Shown: positions 53,054-63,272 of the stretch, piece by piece
Layout: every line of letters starts with the position of its first letter
Numbering within the stretch: position 1 is the first letter of the stretch
NCBI RefSeq assembly: GCF_004099695.1
Contig: NZ_SCHL01000008.1
Span: 62,001-126,000, forward strand
DNA length: 64,000 bases
Direction: 5' to 3'
DNA from: Methanosarcina sp. MSH10X1
GTDB taxonomy: Archaea; Halobacteriota; Methanosarcinia; Methanosarcinales; Methanosarcinaceae
Notes under the pieces: model-generated
Told to the model about the DNA's origin: nothing
Seen by the model: only the letters and a program-made list of their open reading frames with translations
The model's database searches: none
Position numbers and translations under genes: made by a program

Positions 53054-54172
53054 TCACTCTCTCAATATCAGGGCACCTGCCAGAATACAGCCGTTTACGA
53101 TAAACAGCTTTTCAAAACTCATAATGTCTGTAAAAAGCCCCGCAATAATCGGAGCAAAGGAAAGCCCTGCATAGGTGGTCGTATTAAAAAGTCCCATTGA
53201 AAGCCCCCTATAGGCATTCATTCGGGCAACAGCCAGGGCAAAACCTACAGTTGCAACTCCGGAACCTCCGCCAAGGCTTGAGAATCCAAGCAGGGGATAT
53301 TTTATTGCAGAGAGGGCTCCGAGGGTGGAAAATCCTATCCCTATTCGAATTAAGGTTTCCTCTTTTACCTTGAAGCGTCCACCAAGTAGGGAAGTAAGCA
53401 TTGCACAGACATATAGACTGGAAATCGAGATGCCAAGCTGGGCTTTCGTTATAGTGCCGAAGCTGTAGTCTGGATAGTAGGCTACAAGCACTCCAACTGC
53501 TCCGTTAAGTAGAAAAGAACTGAGCCAGATCCCTGAGTTGTCACGGCTCAAGAGCTTCTTAATATCTCTGTAAGGTTTTCTGAAAAGGTCGGAGCCTTTC
53601 AATGCATCTGGTCTTTCTTTGCTCTCAGGATAAGCCAGTTCTCTGTATCTTGAAAACAGGTAAGTGGTTAAAAGTGAAGTAAGAATTGTAAAGATAAGGA
53701 TTGCTCCTTTCAGGTAGGTTTCTGCCAGCAATCCTGAGAGAAAAGCTCCTGCTGCCAGACCTGCATTGAAAAGGAAGGTAAATTCCCCTATATAACGTCC
53801 CGGATTACTGAATTTTGAAAGTATTGTAAAGGCAGCCGGGAAAAAAGCTCCACAGGCAGAACCTTCTATAAACCTTGCAATCAAAAGAATCCAGAGGTCC
53901 TCCGAGAACAGAATTATCAACCCTGAAGTGGCAGTCAGAACGATACCTAGCCCTATGAACTTTAAATTTCCGAACCTGTCCGCTAGAATCCCAAATGGAA
54001 GCATTGTTACCAGGGCTCCGAGGAAATAGGCTGAAAAGAGCAGGCTTGACGCAAATTCTCCAGAGGAACTGTCACTCAGGTTCGCAAGCTCCGGAAGGAT
54101 AGGGATAACTGCATTAGAGAGCCCCATTATAGTAAAAGCTGCTCCGTAAATCAAGAGCCTATCAAGGTTCAT
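53054..54172 (-). CDS. Major facilitator superfamily transporter, paralog B
   Basis: A 372-residue MFS protein, about 12 helices, with PFGILADRFGNLKFIGLG as the loop signature and a charged central loop (SRYRELAYPESKERPD). It is the tandem paralog of the preceding gene. Both begin with a similar N-terminus (MNxxxLxxYxxxFxxxGLSNxVIPxLPELA). Function is unknown; duplication suggests diverging substrates. It lies on the same strand 275 bases upstream of paralog A. Confidence 0.88.
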   Translation of the reverse strand: MNLDRLLIYGAAFTIMGLSNAVIPILPELANLSDSSSGEFASSLLFSAYFLGALVTMLPFGILADRFGNLKFIGLGIVLTATSGLIILFSEDLWILLIARFIEGSACGAFFPAAFTILSKFSNPGRYIGEFTFLFNAGLAAGAFLSGLLAETYLKGAILIFTILTSLLTTYLFSRYRELAYPESKERPDALKGSDLFRKPYRDIKKLLSRDNSGIWLSSFLLNGAVGVLVAYYPDYSFGTITKAQLGISISSLYVCAMLTSLLGGRFKVKEETLIRIGIGFSTLGALSAIKYPLLGFSSLGGGSGVATVGFALAVARMNAYRGLSMGLFNTTTYAGLSFAPIIAGLFTDIMSFEKLFIVNGCILAGALILRE

Positions 54173-54798
54173 AGCACTAAAAATCCTTAATTAAGTATAT
54201 AGTTTCTCTTTGTATCAGTTTTCTGAAATCCACCTGCCGAATGCTAAAACTTCCCAGAAAAGTCCTTAAGGGTTTCTTCACTCCCCTGCAGGATTTTTAT
54301 CCGTTGCACAGTAATATAATCTACATTAAAAATATTGATTTCTGGCTGCTAGACCGTGCTCACTACCGCAACATCACGGTTTTATTATAATATACCGGAT
54401 AGAATGCATAGCTATTTATATAATTAGTTTGAATAGGGGTAATGTAAGTAATGTGAGCGGGAAACTTTTTTCACATACCATACCCCCCACTCCCCATATG
54501 ACCCCCCACTCCCCAACCCGCTCACACTACTTCTACTTATCAATTTAATGAGTAACAATGGAACTCTTTTCCTAATTTTTTAAACTCTCAGCTCACTATT
54601 TCTTTCGGATTTCAGTTCTGTTTCTTCCGAGTTTCAGTTCCTGTTTCAGTTCCTATTTCTTTAGCTTCCCAATTCTCTTTTTATCTACTATAACTGATAA
54701 AAAAGATTCATAATGGGTTATTTCTATGAAACTGAGGAAGGTTTAATGCCTCTCATGGGACTCCCGTACTTCCTTACTTTAGGAAACACCTTTGCCTA
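54173..54798. other. Intergenic region with hairpin and G-quadruplex motif
   Basis: Includes the inverted repeat 54446-54531 described separately. The remainder is AT- and T-rich. No gene is supported; the plus-strand frame at 54713-55033 is the complement of a pseudogene. Confidence 0.5.
54446..54531. repeat. 15-bp inverted repeat enclosing duplicated C/G-run sequence
   Basis: AGTAATGTGAGCGGG (54446-54460) and CCCGCTCACACTACT (54517-54531) pair with one mismatch. Between them ACCCCCCACTCCCCA is duplicated (54482-54496 and 54501-54515), giving four G-runs on the minus strand with loops of 3, 6 and 3 bases, a potential G-quadruplex. Confidence 0.75.
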
Positions 54799-55030
54799 TC
54801 ATAAGGGGGAGAAGAGTATTGCTATCGTGTTTAGGACTTTATCAGGGCGTAGAGGGCAGGCCGGCAGTGTCCTTGGAAGGATCACCTACAGCATCCCCTA
54901 TTGCAGCTTTATGGGCTTCACAGATTTTCTCCATGCGCTCCATCTTCGGTCAGTTTTTTTGCGTTATCCCGCTTCTCTCGTTATCCATAAGAGGAGCAAT
55001 AACGAACCCTGCTACTATGAGCTCTATCTT
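54799..55030 (-). pseudogene. Decayed C-terminal remnant of a membrane pyrophosphatase
   Basis: On the minus strand, broken frames read IELIVAGFVIAPLMDNERSG, then (after a TGA) EAHKAAIGDAVGDPSKDTAGL, then (frameshift) VLNTIAILFSPL. The middle piece is the pyrophosphatase motif [19 protein letters not shown] with substitutions, and the last piece matches the final helix of the intact protein ([12 protein letters not shown]). In-frame stops and shifts show it is dead. It is separate from the larger remnant at 55130-55798. Confidence 0.75.
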
Positions 55031-55129
55031 TAAAGAAAAAATACCCGGAGAATAGAAAAAGAACTTTCGGTTCGTATCTCATGTGGAAGAAGCCTTACAA
55101 CATCCGGGATATTGTAAGGCTTGTCCCGG

Positions 55130-55798
55130 TTATTCTTGATCAGCAGCCGGTTCCTTCATTACTTCCCTGCTGGGACTTTCATTCCTTAGAGGGATTCTCA
55201 TTCCATAGAATGAGCGCCAGACAAAGAAGAACGCAACCAGAAGGAATATGCCTCCTACATAGGGAGCCATATTTCGGAATGACTCCGAGATAGCGATTTC
55301 CATCGCTAACAGGCCGAACAGGGTAGTGAACTTGATAATCTGATTCAGGGCAACTGATGAGGTATCTTTAAACGGATCGCCGACAGTGTCACCTACTACG
55401 GTTGCTTCATGTAAACGTGTGCCTTTTTCCTGAAGGTCTGCTTCGACGACTTTTTTGGCATTATCCCAGCACCCACCTGCATTTGCCATGAAAACAGCCT
55501 GGAACAGTCCGAATACGGCAATAGAGATCAGATAGGAGCTAAATAATGCCACAGAGTCTTTTCCGGCTATGGGGGCAGAGAGGCAGGAAAATGACAGAGT
55601 AAAGGAGAATATGGCGATGAATATATTGAACATTCCCTGCTGCGCATACTGGGTGCAGATTTTTACCACTTCTTTTGATTTTTCCGTGGCTGCTTTCTGG
55701 CTGGCGTTTTCATCAAGCTGTATATTCATCTTGATATATTCAACTGCCCTGTAAGCTCCAGTAGTTACAGCCTGAGTTGATGCTCCGGTAAACCATTA
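55130..55798 (-). pseudogene. Truncated membrane pyrophosphatase, C-terminal third only
   Basis: The readable frame extends left to a TAA at 55796-55798. From there it codes TGASTQAVTTGAYRAVEYIK, then CTQYAQQGMFNIF, ANAGGCWDNAKKV and [16 protein letters not shown], all C-terminal motifs of ion-pumping pyrophosphatases. The N-terminal two-thirds, with the substrate-binding Asp motifs, are absent upstream. An ATG-initiated 199-residue frame (to 55729) remains open but cannot be an active enzyme. It differs from the intact copy in extra C-terminal residues, so it derived from a second pyrophosphatase type. Confidence 0.85.
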
Positions 55799-56655
55799 AT
55801 TTGAAGTATATTTTTATCCTGATAAAAGACCAAAACTGGAGCTTCAGGTTTTTTCTACTTTGTTTATGGTCTATTTAATCCGGGCTGCAACTCTCTCAAG
55901 ATATTTTCAATAAATCGACTTTGAATTGTTAAAACATCGTTTCTACAAAAGCGTAAACAGTTGTTTTTTATATGTACTTTTTACCCCTTTCCCGGGTAAT
56001 AACTCTAACTTAATTCTCAGAAAGCCCTTCTCTTTCTACTAATAGTATATGTTTTCCGGCCGACGAAACCAGACTGGTTACAATTCATAGCCTATCGCTG
56101 AGGCAATACAAAGAACTGGAATTGGAATAATAGCAGTTTGTTGAGGGCCTAATCCTGTAGATTTTACCTTTTAAAGGGCTTGTCCTGTGTTTTTTCAGTT
56201 AAATTCCTCTAAATTATAAAGATATCGGTAAAATTCAGATAGAAAAAAGAAATTCTATTTGTAAAATCGCATTCACTAGGCATTTATATACTAAGTTAAT
56301 AAGGTAATAAGTTTCCGGGTTCCGGGACAATATTGTAGAAAAACGAAGTTTTTTATTCTGATTACATAACAATAACTTTTGAAAGACCACATTGGTAGAA
56401 AAAATACTAAAGAAACGTTACTTATAAATCTAGCTGCATAATACTGTGAAGTAGATTTATATAAGATGCCCATTACTACGTGTGTGCTCATATTGAAAAA
56501 CGAGAATTATTCCGAAATTGAATTGGGCAGTTTCCGTAGATCTCGACTAAACTATCAGTATGAGTTTAAACAACTAAACAATTATTTAAAAAGTACTTCG
56601 AGTACCCAGCATCCAAAAAGATTTTTGCGATGTTTTCCGGAGGACGGTTGAATTT
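55799..56655. other. Intergenic region upstream of hppA
   Basis: No gene supported. A TATA-like sequence (GATTTATATAAG, 56454-56465) fits the hppA promoter with a leader of about 165 bases. A 61-codon frame beginning at 56466 overlaps that promoter and is rejected. Confidence 0.5.
56454..56465 (+). promoter_or_regulatory. TATA box of hppA
   Basis: GATTTATATAAG on the plus strand; transcription would start near 56490. Confidence 0.5.
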
Positions 56656-58689
56656 ATGGATGTGTTAATCTACCTTGCACCAATATGTGCCCTTATTGGT
56701 CTGATTTTTGCAGGTGTATCCTATAAAAATGTCCAAAAAGAAGGCGAAGGGAATGATGTTATCAAAAAAATTACTGCGTCAATTCACCACGGCGCCATGG
56801 TTTACCTTAACAGGCAATACCGTGCGATCGCTGTTTTTGTCGTTTTGCTTTCGGTTATAATTGCATTAGTTCTTCCTAATGGAATTCTTACTGCAGCATG
56901 CTTTGTCTTAGGCGCAGTGTTCTCTGCAGCAGCCGGGTATGCAGGTATGCTTACAGCTACTATTGCAAACGGCAGAACAACAAATGCTGCCGCAAGAGGC
57001 ATCGGTCCTGCGTTCAGGGTTTCATTTGCGTCAGGCACGGTTATGGGAATGAGCGTTGTGGGTCTCGGCTTGCTCGGGCTATCAACTTCATTTATAATTA
57101 TTTCAAATTATTTCACAGATCTCAATTTTACTACCGTAATGAATATCATTGCAGGTTTCTCACTCGGGGCTTCGTCTATTGCTCTTTTTGCCCGCGTAGG
57201 TGGCGGTATATTTACCAAAGCTGCGGATGTCGGAGCTGACCTCGTAGGCAAGGTGGAAGCCGGAATTCCTGAAGATGACCCGAGAAATCCTGCTGTAATT
57301 GCTGACAATGTAGGCGATAATGTCGGAGACATTGCGGGCATGGGAGCCGATCTATACGAATCCTATGTCGGCTCTATAGTCGCAACAATGCTTCTTGCAA
57401 CATCAACAGCAGCTATAACCTTTCCCGGCGTTTCGATTGAGAATGTCATTCTGGTTCCACTGCTGATTTCCGCTGCTGGAATTCTTGCATCCATTATAGG
57501 TACTTTTTTTGTCCGTACGAAAAAAACCGAGGCTTCGGCAATTCATATGGCATTCAACCTTGGATTGATTTCTGCAATTATCCTGACAGTTATTGCGTCA
57601 TATTTTATTACGTCTCAGCTTCTCGGAGAGTACGGATTAGAGGTCTTTTTTGCAAGTGTTGCAGGGCTTGTTTCCGGGTTCCTTATCGGGCAGATTACGG
57701 AGTACTATACATCGTATGAGAGAAAGCCGACCCGAGCGGTTGCAGATTCCTGTTTAACCGGCGCGGCTACAAATATTATCACAGGTTTTGCAAAAGGGAT
57801 GGAATCGACAGTCTGGCCTGTTATCATCATCAGCGCTACAATCTATATTGCATACCTGCTTTCCGGCCTCTATGGCATAGCTATCGCAGCCGTAGGAATG
57901 CTTGCTACGCTCGGGATCTCACTGTCAGTTGATGCCTATGGTCCTGTAGCCGATAACGCAGGCGGTATTGCCGAGATGTCCCACCAGAAAAAAGAGGTAC
58001 GTGAGATTACCGATACCCTTGATGCGGTAGGAAATACGACCGCAGCTATTGGCAAAGGTTTCGCGATCGGGTCGGCAGCTCTGACTGCACTTGCCCTCTT
58101 CTCTTCTTATAGTATTGGAGTAAATCTTACTGCTATCGATGTTATGAACCCGAACGTGTTCATCGGGCTTATAATCGGTGCAATGCTGCCTTTCCTCTTC
58201 TCGTCAATGACTATCCTGGCTGTCGGAAATGCCGCAGGGGAAGTTGTTATGGAAGTGAGGAGACAGTTTAAAGAGATCAAAGGTCTCATGGAAGGCGAAG
58301 CCGAGCCTGACTATGGCAAATGTATCGCAATCTCAACGCATTCTGCCCTGAAAGAGATGATCGGGCCCGGCATACTCGCAGTCGTTTCACCCCTTGCCGT
58401 CGGACTTATACTCGGGCCTGGTGCACTTGGAGGGCTGCTTGCAGGCTCTGTAGTTTCAGGCTTTATGCTTGCAATTACGATGTCCAACGCAGGCGGGTCA
58501 TGGGACAATGCCAAAAAGTTTATTGAGAGCGGAAATTTTGGTGGAAAGGGTTCGGATGCACATAAGGCAGGTGTAACAGGAGATACTGTAGGAGATCCTT
58601 TCAAGGATACTGCAGGTCCGGCAATCAACATCCTCATAAAGCTCATGAGCATTGTTGCGGTTGTGTTTGCACCCCTGTTTATCGTCTGA
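56656..58689 (+). CDS. hppA: Membrane-bound, K+-dependent ion-translocating pyrophosphatase
   Basis: A 677-residue protein with about 16 helices. Catalytic segments are [46 protein letters not shown] and [13 protein letters not shown]. The position that distinguishes potassium dependence reads [10 protein letters not shown], with Ala where K+-independent enzymes have Lys, so it is of the K+-dependent kind; members in Methanosarcina include a sodium pump. It uses pyrophosphate from biosynthesis to build an ion gradient. It is divergent from two pyrophosphatase remnants. GGAGG lies about 13 bases before the ATG. Confidence 0.95.
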   Translation: MDVLIYLAPICALIGLIFAGVSYKNVQKEGEGNDVIKKITASIHHGAMVYLNRQYRAIAVFVVLLSVIIALVLPNGILTAACFVLGAVFSAAAGYAGMLTATIANGRTTNAAARGIGPAFRVSFASGTVMGMSVVGLGLLGLSTSFIIISNYFTDLNFTTVMNIIAGFSLGASSIALFARVGGGIFTKAADVGADLVGKVEAGIPEDDPRNPAVIADNVGDNVGDIAGMGADLYESYVGSIVATMLLATSTAAITFPGVSIENVILVPLLISAAGILASIIGTFFVRTKKTEASAIHMAFNLGLISAIILTVIASYFITSQLLGEYGLEVFFASVAGLVSGFLIGQITEYYTSYERKPTRAVADSCLTGAATNIITGFAKGMESTVWPVIIISATIYIAYLLSGLYGIAIAAVGMLATLGISLSVDAYGPVADNAGGIAEMSHQKKEVREITDTLDAVGNTTAAIGKGFAIGSAALTALALFSSYSIGVNLTAIDVMNPNVFIGLIIGAMLPFLFSSMTILAVGNAAGEVVMEVRRQFKEIKGLMEGEAEPDYGKCIAISTHSALKEMIGPGILAVVSPLAVGLILGPGALGGLLAGSVVSGFMLAITMSNAGGSWDNAKKFIESGNFGGKGSDAHKAGVTGDTVGDPFKDTAGPAINILIKLMSIVAVVFAPLFIV

Positions 58690-59015
58690 TATCCTTTTTT
58701 TCTTTTTTCCTTTTTTCTTCCTTTTTTCTTTTTTGATTCTTTTTTCTTCATTAATTAAGCTAGTTTCAAAGTTAGGGTTGTTTAATCTACCAGTGAAGTA
58801 TTTAATTTACTTTCTCTCTAATAGGAAAGCGTATTCCTATTGGAAAGAACTCAATTAAAAACTTTTTGCTTCAGATGGTCCGAAGCAGATGCTAAGATCC
58901 GGTTGATAAGGAAAAAACAGAAACAATAGTAAATTAAATGGATAAAAATTACTTTCTGTACTTTTCCGGCCAAAGCAGTAGATATACCGGTTAAAGCCTG
59001 GAAGGTCGGGAGAGC
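58690..59015. other. Convergent intergenic region with pyrimidine tract
   Basis: From 58691 to about 58750 is a nearly uninterrupted run of T and C, read as terminator of hppA. The rest is AT-rich without genes. Confidence 0.5.
58691..58750 (+). terminator. Polypyrimidine terminator of hppA
   Basis: A 60-base T/C-rich tract of repeated TTTTTTCTTC units follows the stop codon by two bases. T-rich tracts terminate archaeal transcription. Confidence 0.6.
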
Positions 59016-59501
59016 TCAGTTAACTCCCCTAACCTGCAGTAGCTGGAACTCTATTTCGTCCGGGACTGTGGCGAGGAAAATAAATGTATTGTACCCTAGC
59101 TTTTGAACTTCTTTAATCGCACCTGCCTGGGCTTCGGTTAAATCCCTTGAGTCGCTCACAAGGCAGAAAGATTTCCGGTTTCCTGTGTTGACAAGGAAAT
59201 TAAAAACACTCCCATGGGTATTCAGGAATGCGACGAGATTTTTAAGCTCTTCCCAGGTGCTGCACATGTGAACGTTTTTGGATCCCATGTTTTCCACATA
59301 CCAGTCCTTGCTCACGTAAGAGTACGACGCGTACTGTTCATTCAACTCATCATGGGCTTTGAGGATCTTGCTAGCATCTTTTCTCAGGTTTACCCATTTC
59401 CAGCTCTGCGTTGTGAAATAGCGGGCTGCCACTATCTCAAAAATTGCTTGTTTATCGTCGTTTTCGAGTCTCATTTTTTTCACGTCTCTATTTGTCTGCA
59501 T
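59016..59501 (-). CDS. Conserved hypothetical protein downstream of the DHPS-like gene
   Basis: A 161-residue soluble alpha/beta protein that I cannot assign. It has a basic start, a helical first half (FEIVAARYFTTQSWKWVNLRKDA) and a second half with alternating strands and helices (VFNFLVNTGNRKSFCLVSDS, YNTFIFLATVPDE). It may resemble a nucleotide-binding or VRR-type core, but no catalytic pattern is clear. It follows the DHPS-like gene by nine bases and is likely cotranscribed, so a link to pterin or one-carbon metabolism is possible (inference). Confidence 0.6.
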   Translation of the reverse strand: MQTNRDVKKMRLENDDKQAIFEIVAARYFTTQSWKWVNLRKDASKILKAHDELNEQYASYSYVSKDWYVENMGSKNVHMCSTWEELKNLVAFLNTHGSVFNFLVNTGNRKSFCLVSDSRDLTEAQAGAIKEVQKLGYNTFIFLATVPDEIEFQLLQVRGVN

Positions 59502-59510
59502 TTCTCACGC

Positions 59511-60992
59511 TCAGAACTCATCGTCCTGGGCATAGCTTCTGTTAAACTGCAGGGCAAGTTCGGCTTTTTCAAGTTCCCTTCCCAGATATGCGGCATGATC
59601 CAGACGGGAGACCAGTTCCAGTTCAAGCAGGCTGTCCATAACTTCCCTGGCGTTTTTTCCCACGACTGAAGCTTTCTCGTGTTCGGCTACAATTAATCCG
59701 CCGTTTCCATTTCTGATGTCCGGTACTATACGTATGCGGACAGGGCCTGCAGGGTCTACACGCCAGATTTTCGAAGGTCTGGCCTGGATCGCATTTTCCG
59801 GGAGTGGAAAATCAGGCCGCCTGCGTTTTTCCTTTATGCAGAGGAGGTCAAGCCCCAGGTCTTTTGGAGAACTTTCCCTAACACTGGAAAGCATCATCAT
59901 CTCCGATGCTCTTTTGAGCTCCCTGATCGAACCCTGCGCCTTGTCACTGAATTCGGGGGTGAAGAGGATACTTGCTCCGGCTTCTGCTCCTATCCCACAG
60001 AGCATGGCATTAACTCCTATCGTATCTACATCCATAAGCTCAGTAACATTACCGACCCCGAGGAATACGGGAATCTCAGGATACATCCTGTGAAATTCAT
60101 AATAGCGTACAATGGATTCGGTAATGTTGTGACCCACTGGATCAAGAACCGGATCGGCTATAATTTTCTCAATCCCAAGCCTGCGGGCAGCTTCGACATT
60201 CCTGACAAAGCTTTCCAGACTCCTTTCCTCATCCGGGATTATAACGGCTGCAATCCCTGCTCTGGCAATGATGGGGCCTGCGGTCTCAAGATTGGTGCTA
60301 TTAAGACTCAGGACAAGGTCTGCTCCTGCTTCTACCCCTTCTTTTATCAGTTCAGGATCAAGAGTATCTATGCTTATCGGGGCTTTTGTAAAGGTTTTTG
60401 CAAGGGATACGGCTCTTTTAGCCTGCTCCGGAAGGGTATTAAGGGTAGCCCCAAGATCGATTATATCTGCTCCCCGGGCGATAAAAGCTTCGATTTTTGC
60501 CTGGAGTGCCGGAGCATCCATTTCCATAGCTCCTACAATCTCTCCCATCACCTTCATGCGAGCCTTTCCTCCGATTTTCACACCTCTAAGTGTAAGGGGC
60601 GAGAGGGCTCCTTCTTCAGTTTTTCTTATTAACTCAATAGCCATCTCCTTACGGACATCAGCCAGGAGTTCACAGGCAGGGACTTTTTCGGAAAATTCTA
60701 CTTTTCCGGCAAACTGGAGTACAAAACCAAGGTCGTAAGCATGCTTCGGTCCAAGCCGGATTTTACACCCCAGTTCCTCAGAAGCTTTCGAAAAATCTCC
60801 TGCCACAAGCCCCGAAAGCAGGATAAAATCATAAATTTTCGAAAGTCCGGCTTCCTGAAAAGCCATAATCAGCTTTTTAGGGGTGATAAAGGCGGCAATG
60901 TCAATATCAGCTACGAGGATGTCAGCTTTTTCCCCGATTGCTTTTCTGACGGTATTTTCCGCAAGCCGCCCTGTTGCAATCAAAATCTTCAT
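59511..60992 (-). CDS. Dihydropteroate synthase-like protein (methanogen type)
   Basis: A 493-residue protein. The first 150 residues form an N-terminal domain beginning MKILIATGRLAENTVRKA. The centre is a TIM barrel with DHPS landmarks: GADIIDLGATLNT, PISIDTLDPEL and IIADPVLDPVG. The C-terminal 100 residues are an extra domain. Orthologs occur in methanogens and are thought to work in the tetrahydromethanopterin/sarcinapterin pathway, though they differ from true DHPS. The start ATG is at 60992. Confidence 0.85.
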   Translation of the reverse strand: MKILIATGRLAENTVRKAIGEKADILVADIDIAAFITPKKLIMAFQEAGLSKIYDFILLSGLVAGDFSKASEELGCKIRLGPKHAYDLGFVLQFAGKVEFSEKVPACELLADVRKEMAIELIRKTEEGALSPLTLRGVKIGGKARMKVMGEIVGAMEMDAPALQAKIEAFIARGADIIDLGATLNTLPEQAKRAVSLAKTFTKAPISIDTLDPELIKEGVEAGADLVLSLNSTNLETAGPIIARAGIAAVIIPDEERSLESFVRNVEAARRLGIEKIIADPVLDPVGHNITESIVRYYEFHRMYPEIPVFLGVGNVTELMDVDTIGVNAMLCGIGAEAGASILFTPEFSDKAQGSIRELKRASEMMMLSSVRESSPKDLGLDLLCIKEKRRRPDFPLPENAIQARPSKIWRVDPAGPVRIRIVPDIRNGNGGLIVAEHEKASVVGKNAREVMDSLLELELVSRLDHAAYLGRELEKAELALQFNRSYAQDDEF

Positions 60993-61064
60993 GTTTTTTA
61001 GATAGAAGCGCTAATAAAAAAGAGTATCTGTTTGAAACGAATAGGTTAAAAATTATCAGGGATG

Positions 61065-61103
61065 AAAAGCCCGAACTTTTCAGCTTGGAGAACCCGGGCT
61101 TTT
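61065..61103 (-). terminator. Hairpin downstream of ftsZ
   Basis: AAAAGCCCG (61065-61073) and CGGGCTTTT (61095-61103) pair perfectly; the terminal T-run follows on the appropriate side. It lies 14 bases after the ftsZ stop. Confidence 0.6.
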
Positions 61104-61116
61104 ACTTGAGCCTGAT

Positions 61117-62298
61117 TTAATTTATAAAATCAATGATTGACTCGTCATGCTTCTTTCTAAGAGCCCCTGCCCCAGTCCTTAACCGGTCTGCAGGTGACAT
61201 TTTCCCGAACCTTCTTTCCTGCATGAAGTCAGTCTCGGTTCTGGCTTCCAGGATTCCGGTTACTGTCTGAGGACCAAGTATCTGGGCCGACTGCACACCT
61301 GTCATGATTGCCATTACCCTGACTTTGCCTTCATAATCCTCTCTGATCCTTGCGCCCCAGATGACGTTTGCACTTGGCGAAAGTTCGTAGGTAAGCATGG
61401 ATGCAATTTCCTCAGCTTCCTTGAGGCTCAGGTCCGGTCCGCCGGTTACATGAACAAGGCTTCCGGTAGCGCCCTTGTAGTCAACATCAAGCAAGGGGTG
61501 GTTTAAAGCAGTCCTCACCACTTCAGTGCTCTTATCCTGGCTTTTTGACTCACCAACCAGCATAACTGCAACGCCGCCACAACTCATTATAGTCCTGATG
61601 TCGGCGTAGTCAAGGTTTATAAGGGAGGGCACTGTGATTGTCTCGGTTATTCCCTTTACGGTTTCGGCAATCAGCTGGTCCATTACCGAAAAAGCCTGGT
61701 CGATAGGAAGGTTAGGCACGTAGTTAAGCAGCCTGTTATTATCCAGGACAATTACTGTATCGGCTGCCCTGCGCAGGTCTTCAAGTCCTTCTTCGGCTTT
61801 GAAAATCCGGGCTCTTTCAACCCTGAAGGGGCTGGAGACCATCCCTACAACGATTGCTCCCTGTTCCTTTGCAACTTCGGCAACTACAGGAGCAACCCCT
61901 GTCCCGGTACCTCCGCCAAGGCCTGCAGTGATGAAAACAAGATCTACGTCCTTCAACACTTCTTCAAGAGTACCCCTTGCAAGTTCCGCAGCTTTCTTTC
62001 CTGTCTCGGGGTAACCGCCTGCACCCAGTCCTCGCGTGAGGGTTTTTCCCACGAGGATTTTCTTGTCAGCTCTAACATTATCAAGGTGCTGCTTATCGGT
62101 ATTGATACAGACCGTTTCTGCGCCTTCGATTCCTATATTAAAGAGGCGGTTCACTGTGTTATTCCCGGCACCCCCGCATCCTACAATCATGATCCGCGGC
62201 TGACCGAACTCTTCGAAGTCGTCATCAGAGGAGGAATTCTTCCGATATTCCTTCTCTTTTTCGCTGAATTTCATTGCTTCCTGTACTATAGATTGCAA
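61117..62298 (-). CDS. ftsZ: Cell division GTPase FtsZ
   Basis: A 393-residue tubulin homolog. The GTP loop is [12 protein letters not shown] with GGGTGTG at 128-134; [21 protein letters not shown] and [15 protein letters not shown] are further family marks. The N-terminal 30 residues are charged and Ser/Asp-rich. It starts at a TTG (62298) behind GAGGGG with six bases spacing. It polymerises at the division site and is anchored by SepF, whose gene is at 50432-50812 in this window. Confidence 0.96.
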   Translation of the reverse strand: MQSIVQEAMKFSEKEKEYRKNSSSDDDFEEFGQPRIMIVGCGGAGNNTVNRLFNIGIEGAETVCINTDKQHLDNVRADKKILVGKTLTRGLGAGGYPETGKKAAELARGTLEEVLKDVDLVFITAGLGGGTGTGVAPVVAEVAKEQGAIVVGMVSSPFRVERARIFKAEEGLEDLRRAADTVIVLDNNRLLNYVPNLPIDQAFSVMDQLIAETVKGITETITVPSLINLDYADIRTIMSCGGVAVMLVGESKSQDKSTEVVRTALNHPLLDVDYKGATGSLVHVTGGPDLSLKEAEEIASMLTYELSPSANVIWGARIREDYEGKVRVMAIMTGVQSAQILGPQTVTGILEARTETDFMQERRFGKMSPADRLRTGAGALRKKHDESIIDFIN

Positions 62299-63272
62299 TT
62301 CTATCCCCTCGACTGGATTTGTGTCTGATGTTTACTTTTGACTCCCCACCCTTTACATCGGGGGTCACATACCTTTCAATACTCTGAGTGGAGTTATGAG
62401 ATAACTTTTAAAACATACTAAAGATTTTCATCCGTTATCTTTAATAAGTTGGCACTCTTGCGAACTTAAATATTTCGGACGTATTTAAACAATACTTTTA
62501 AATTGTTTATCAAGTTTAAATATGTCACCCATAAATCTCATATATTCACTCTCTTACTTCCTTTAACATTTAATTCTCAAAGATGCAGGGTGAGGAACTG
62601 CCAAAATGTTTATATATATCAACTTAATTTTTTATAGGGAGTCTTCTTCCTCTCAGCAATGCTCTCCTGATTCTCCAAGTCAGGGCAATTTTTCCGATCT
62701 AATCTTCTCCATTCTTTTATGCCATGCCTGGCTTCAGGGACCAGCACTGTAATCCTTTGATTCTTTTTGATAATATTTTCGACCGGAATTCTTTCAATTT
62801 AATGAGACTGTTTATATTATTACTTTTAAGTAGAATTCTCCTATTAAAAACTGTTTCGGTATTATTCCGAGATTTCGGGGCTCTTGCTTGATTTTTTGGA
62901 TTAATGTTCCTTAAATTAATATAGGTGTTTCCATATTTATGGTTCACCAGCAATAAATTTCAGGGAATCTCCTTAATTTTATTTATCTGGATATCTTCAA
63001 ATTAATTTATTCAGTATCTCGCCGAAAACCAGATCTTTAATGAATAGACCACTAACATTCGAAAGAGGCACTATTAATAAAATATGTTAGATTCGCAAAA
63101 GCCGTGTTATATTTATAAGAGCATAATTAAAACTGTACCTATCCCAGGAATTTTCCCGGGAAAGCTTTAAAGTCTCAAAGTCATTTTTATCTTAATTCCG
63201 GGAATCCTGGTTGCATTAATTCCTGTGAATCTAAATCCAAAATTATTCAGTTTTCATTCTGGAGTCAGAACC
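62299..63272. other. Long intergenic region between ftsZ and the HAD gene
   Basis: About 970 bases. ftsZ promoter elements (TTTTAAAAGTTA, minus strand) are near 62401-62412. A TATA-like sequence readable on both strands (TTTATATATATC) occurs at 62610-62621 away from any gene and may drive an unseen RNA. A 78-codon minus-strand frame at 62717-62953 has no recognisable features and is not called. A TATA box for the HAD gene is near 63108-63121. Confidence 0.45.

Noticed and set aside
54713-55033. Plus-strand frame of 106 codons
   Set aside because: It is the complement of a decayed pyrophosphatase remnant whose HKAAIGDAVGDPSKDTAG motif reads on the minus strand.
56466-56651. 61-codon frame upstream of hppA
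   Set aside because: Its start codon overlaps the TATA box of hppA, so the transcript would begin inside the frame; the sequence shows no domain.
62717-62953. 78-codon minus-strand frame near ftsZ
   Set aside because: Asn/Lys/Ile-rich composition as expected by chance in AT-rich DNA; no ribosome-binding site.
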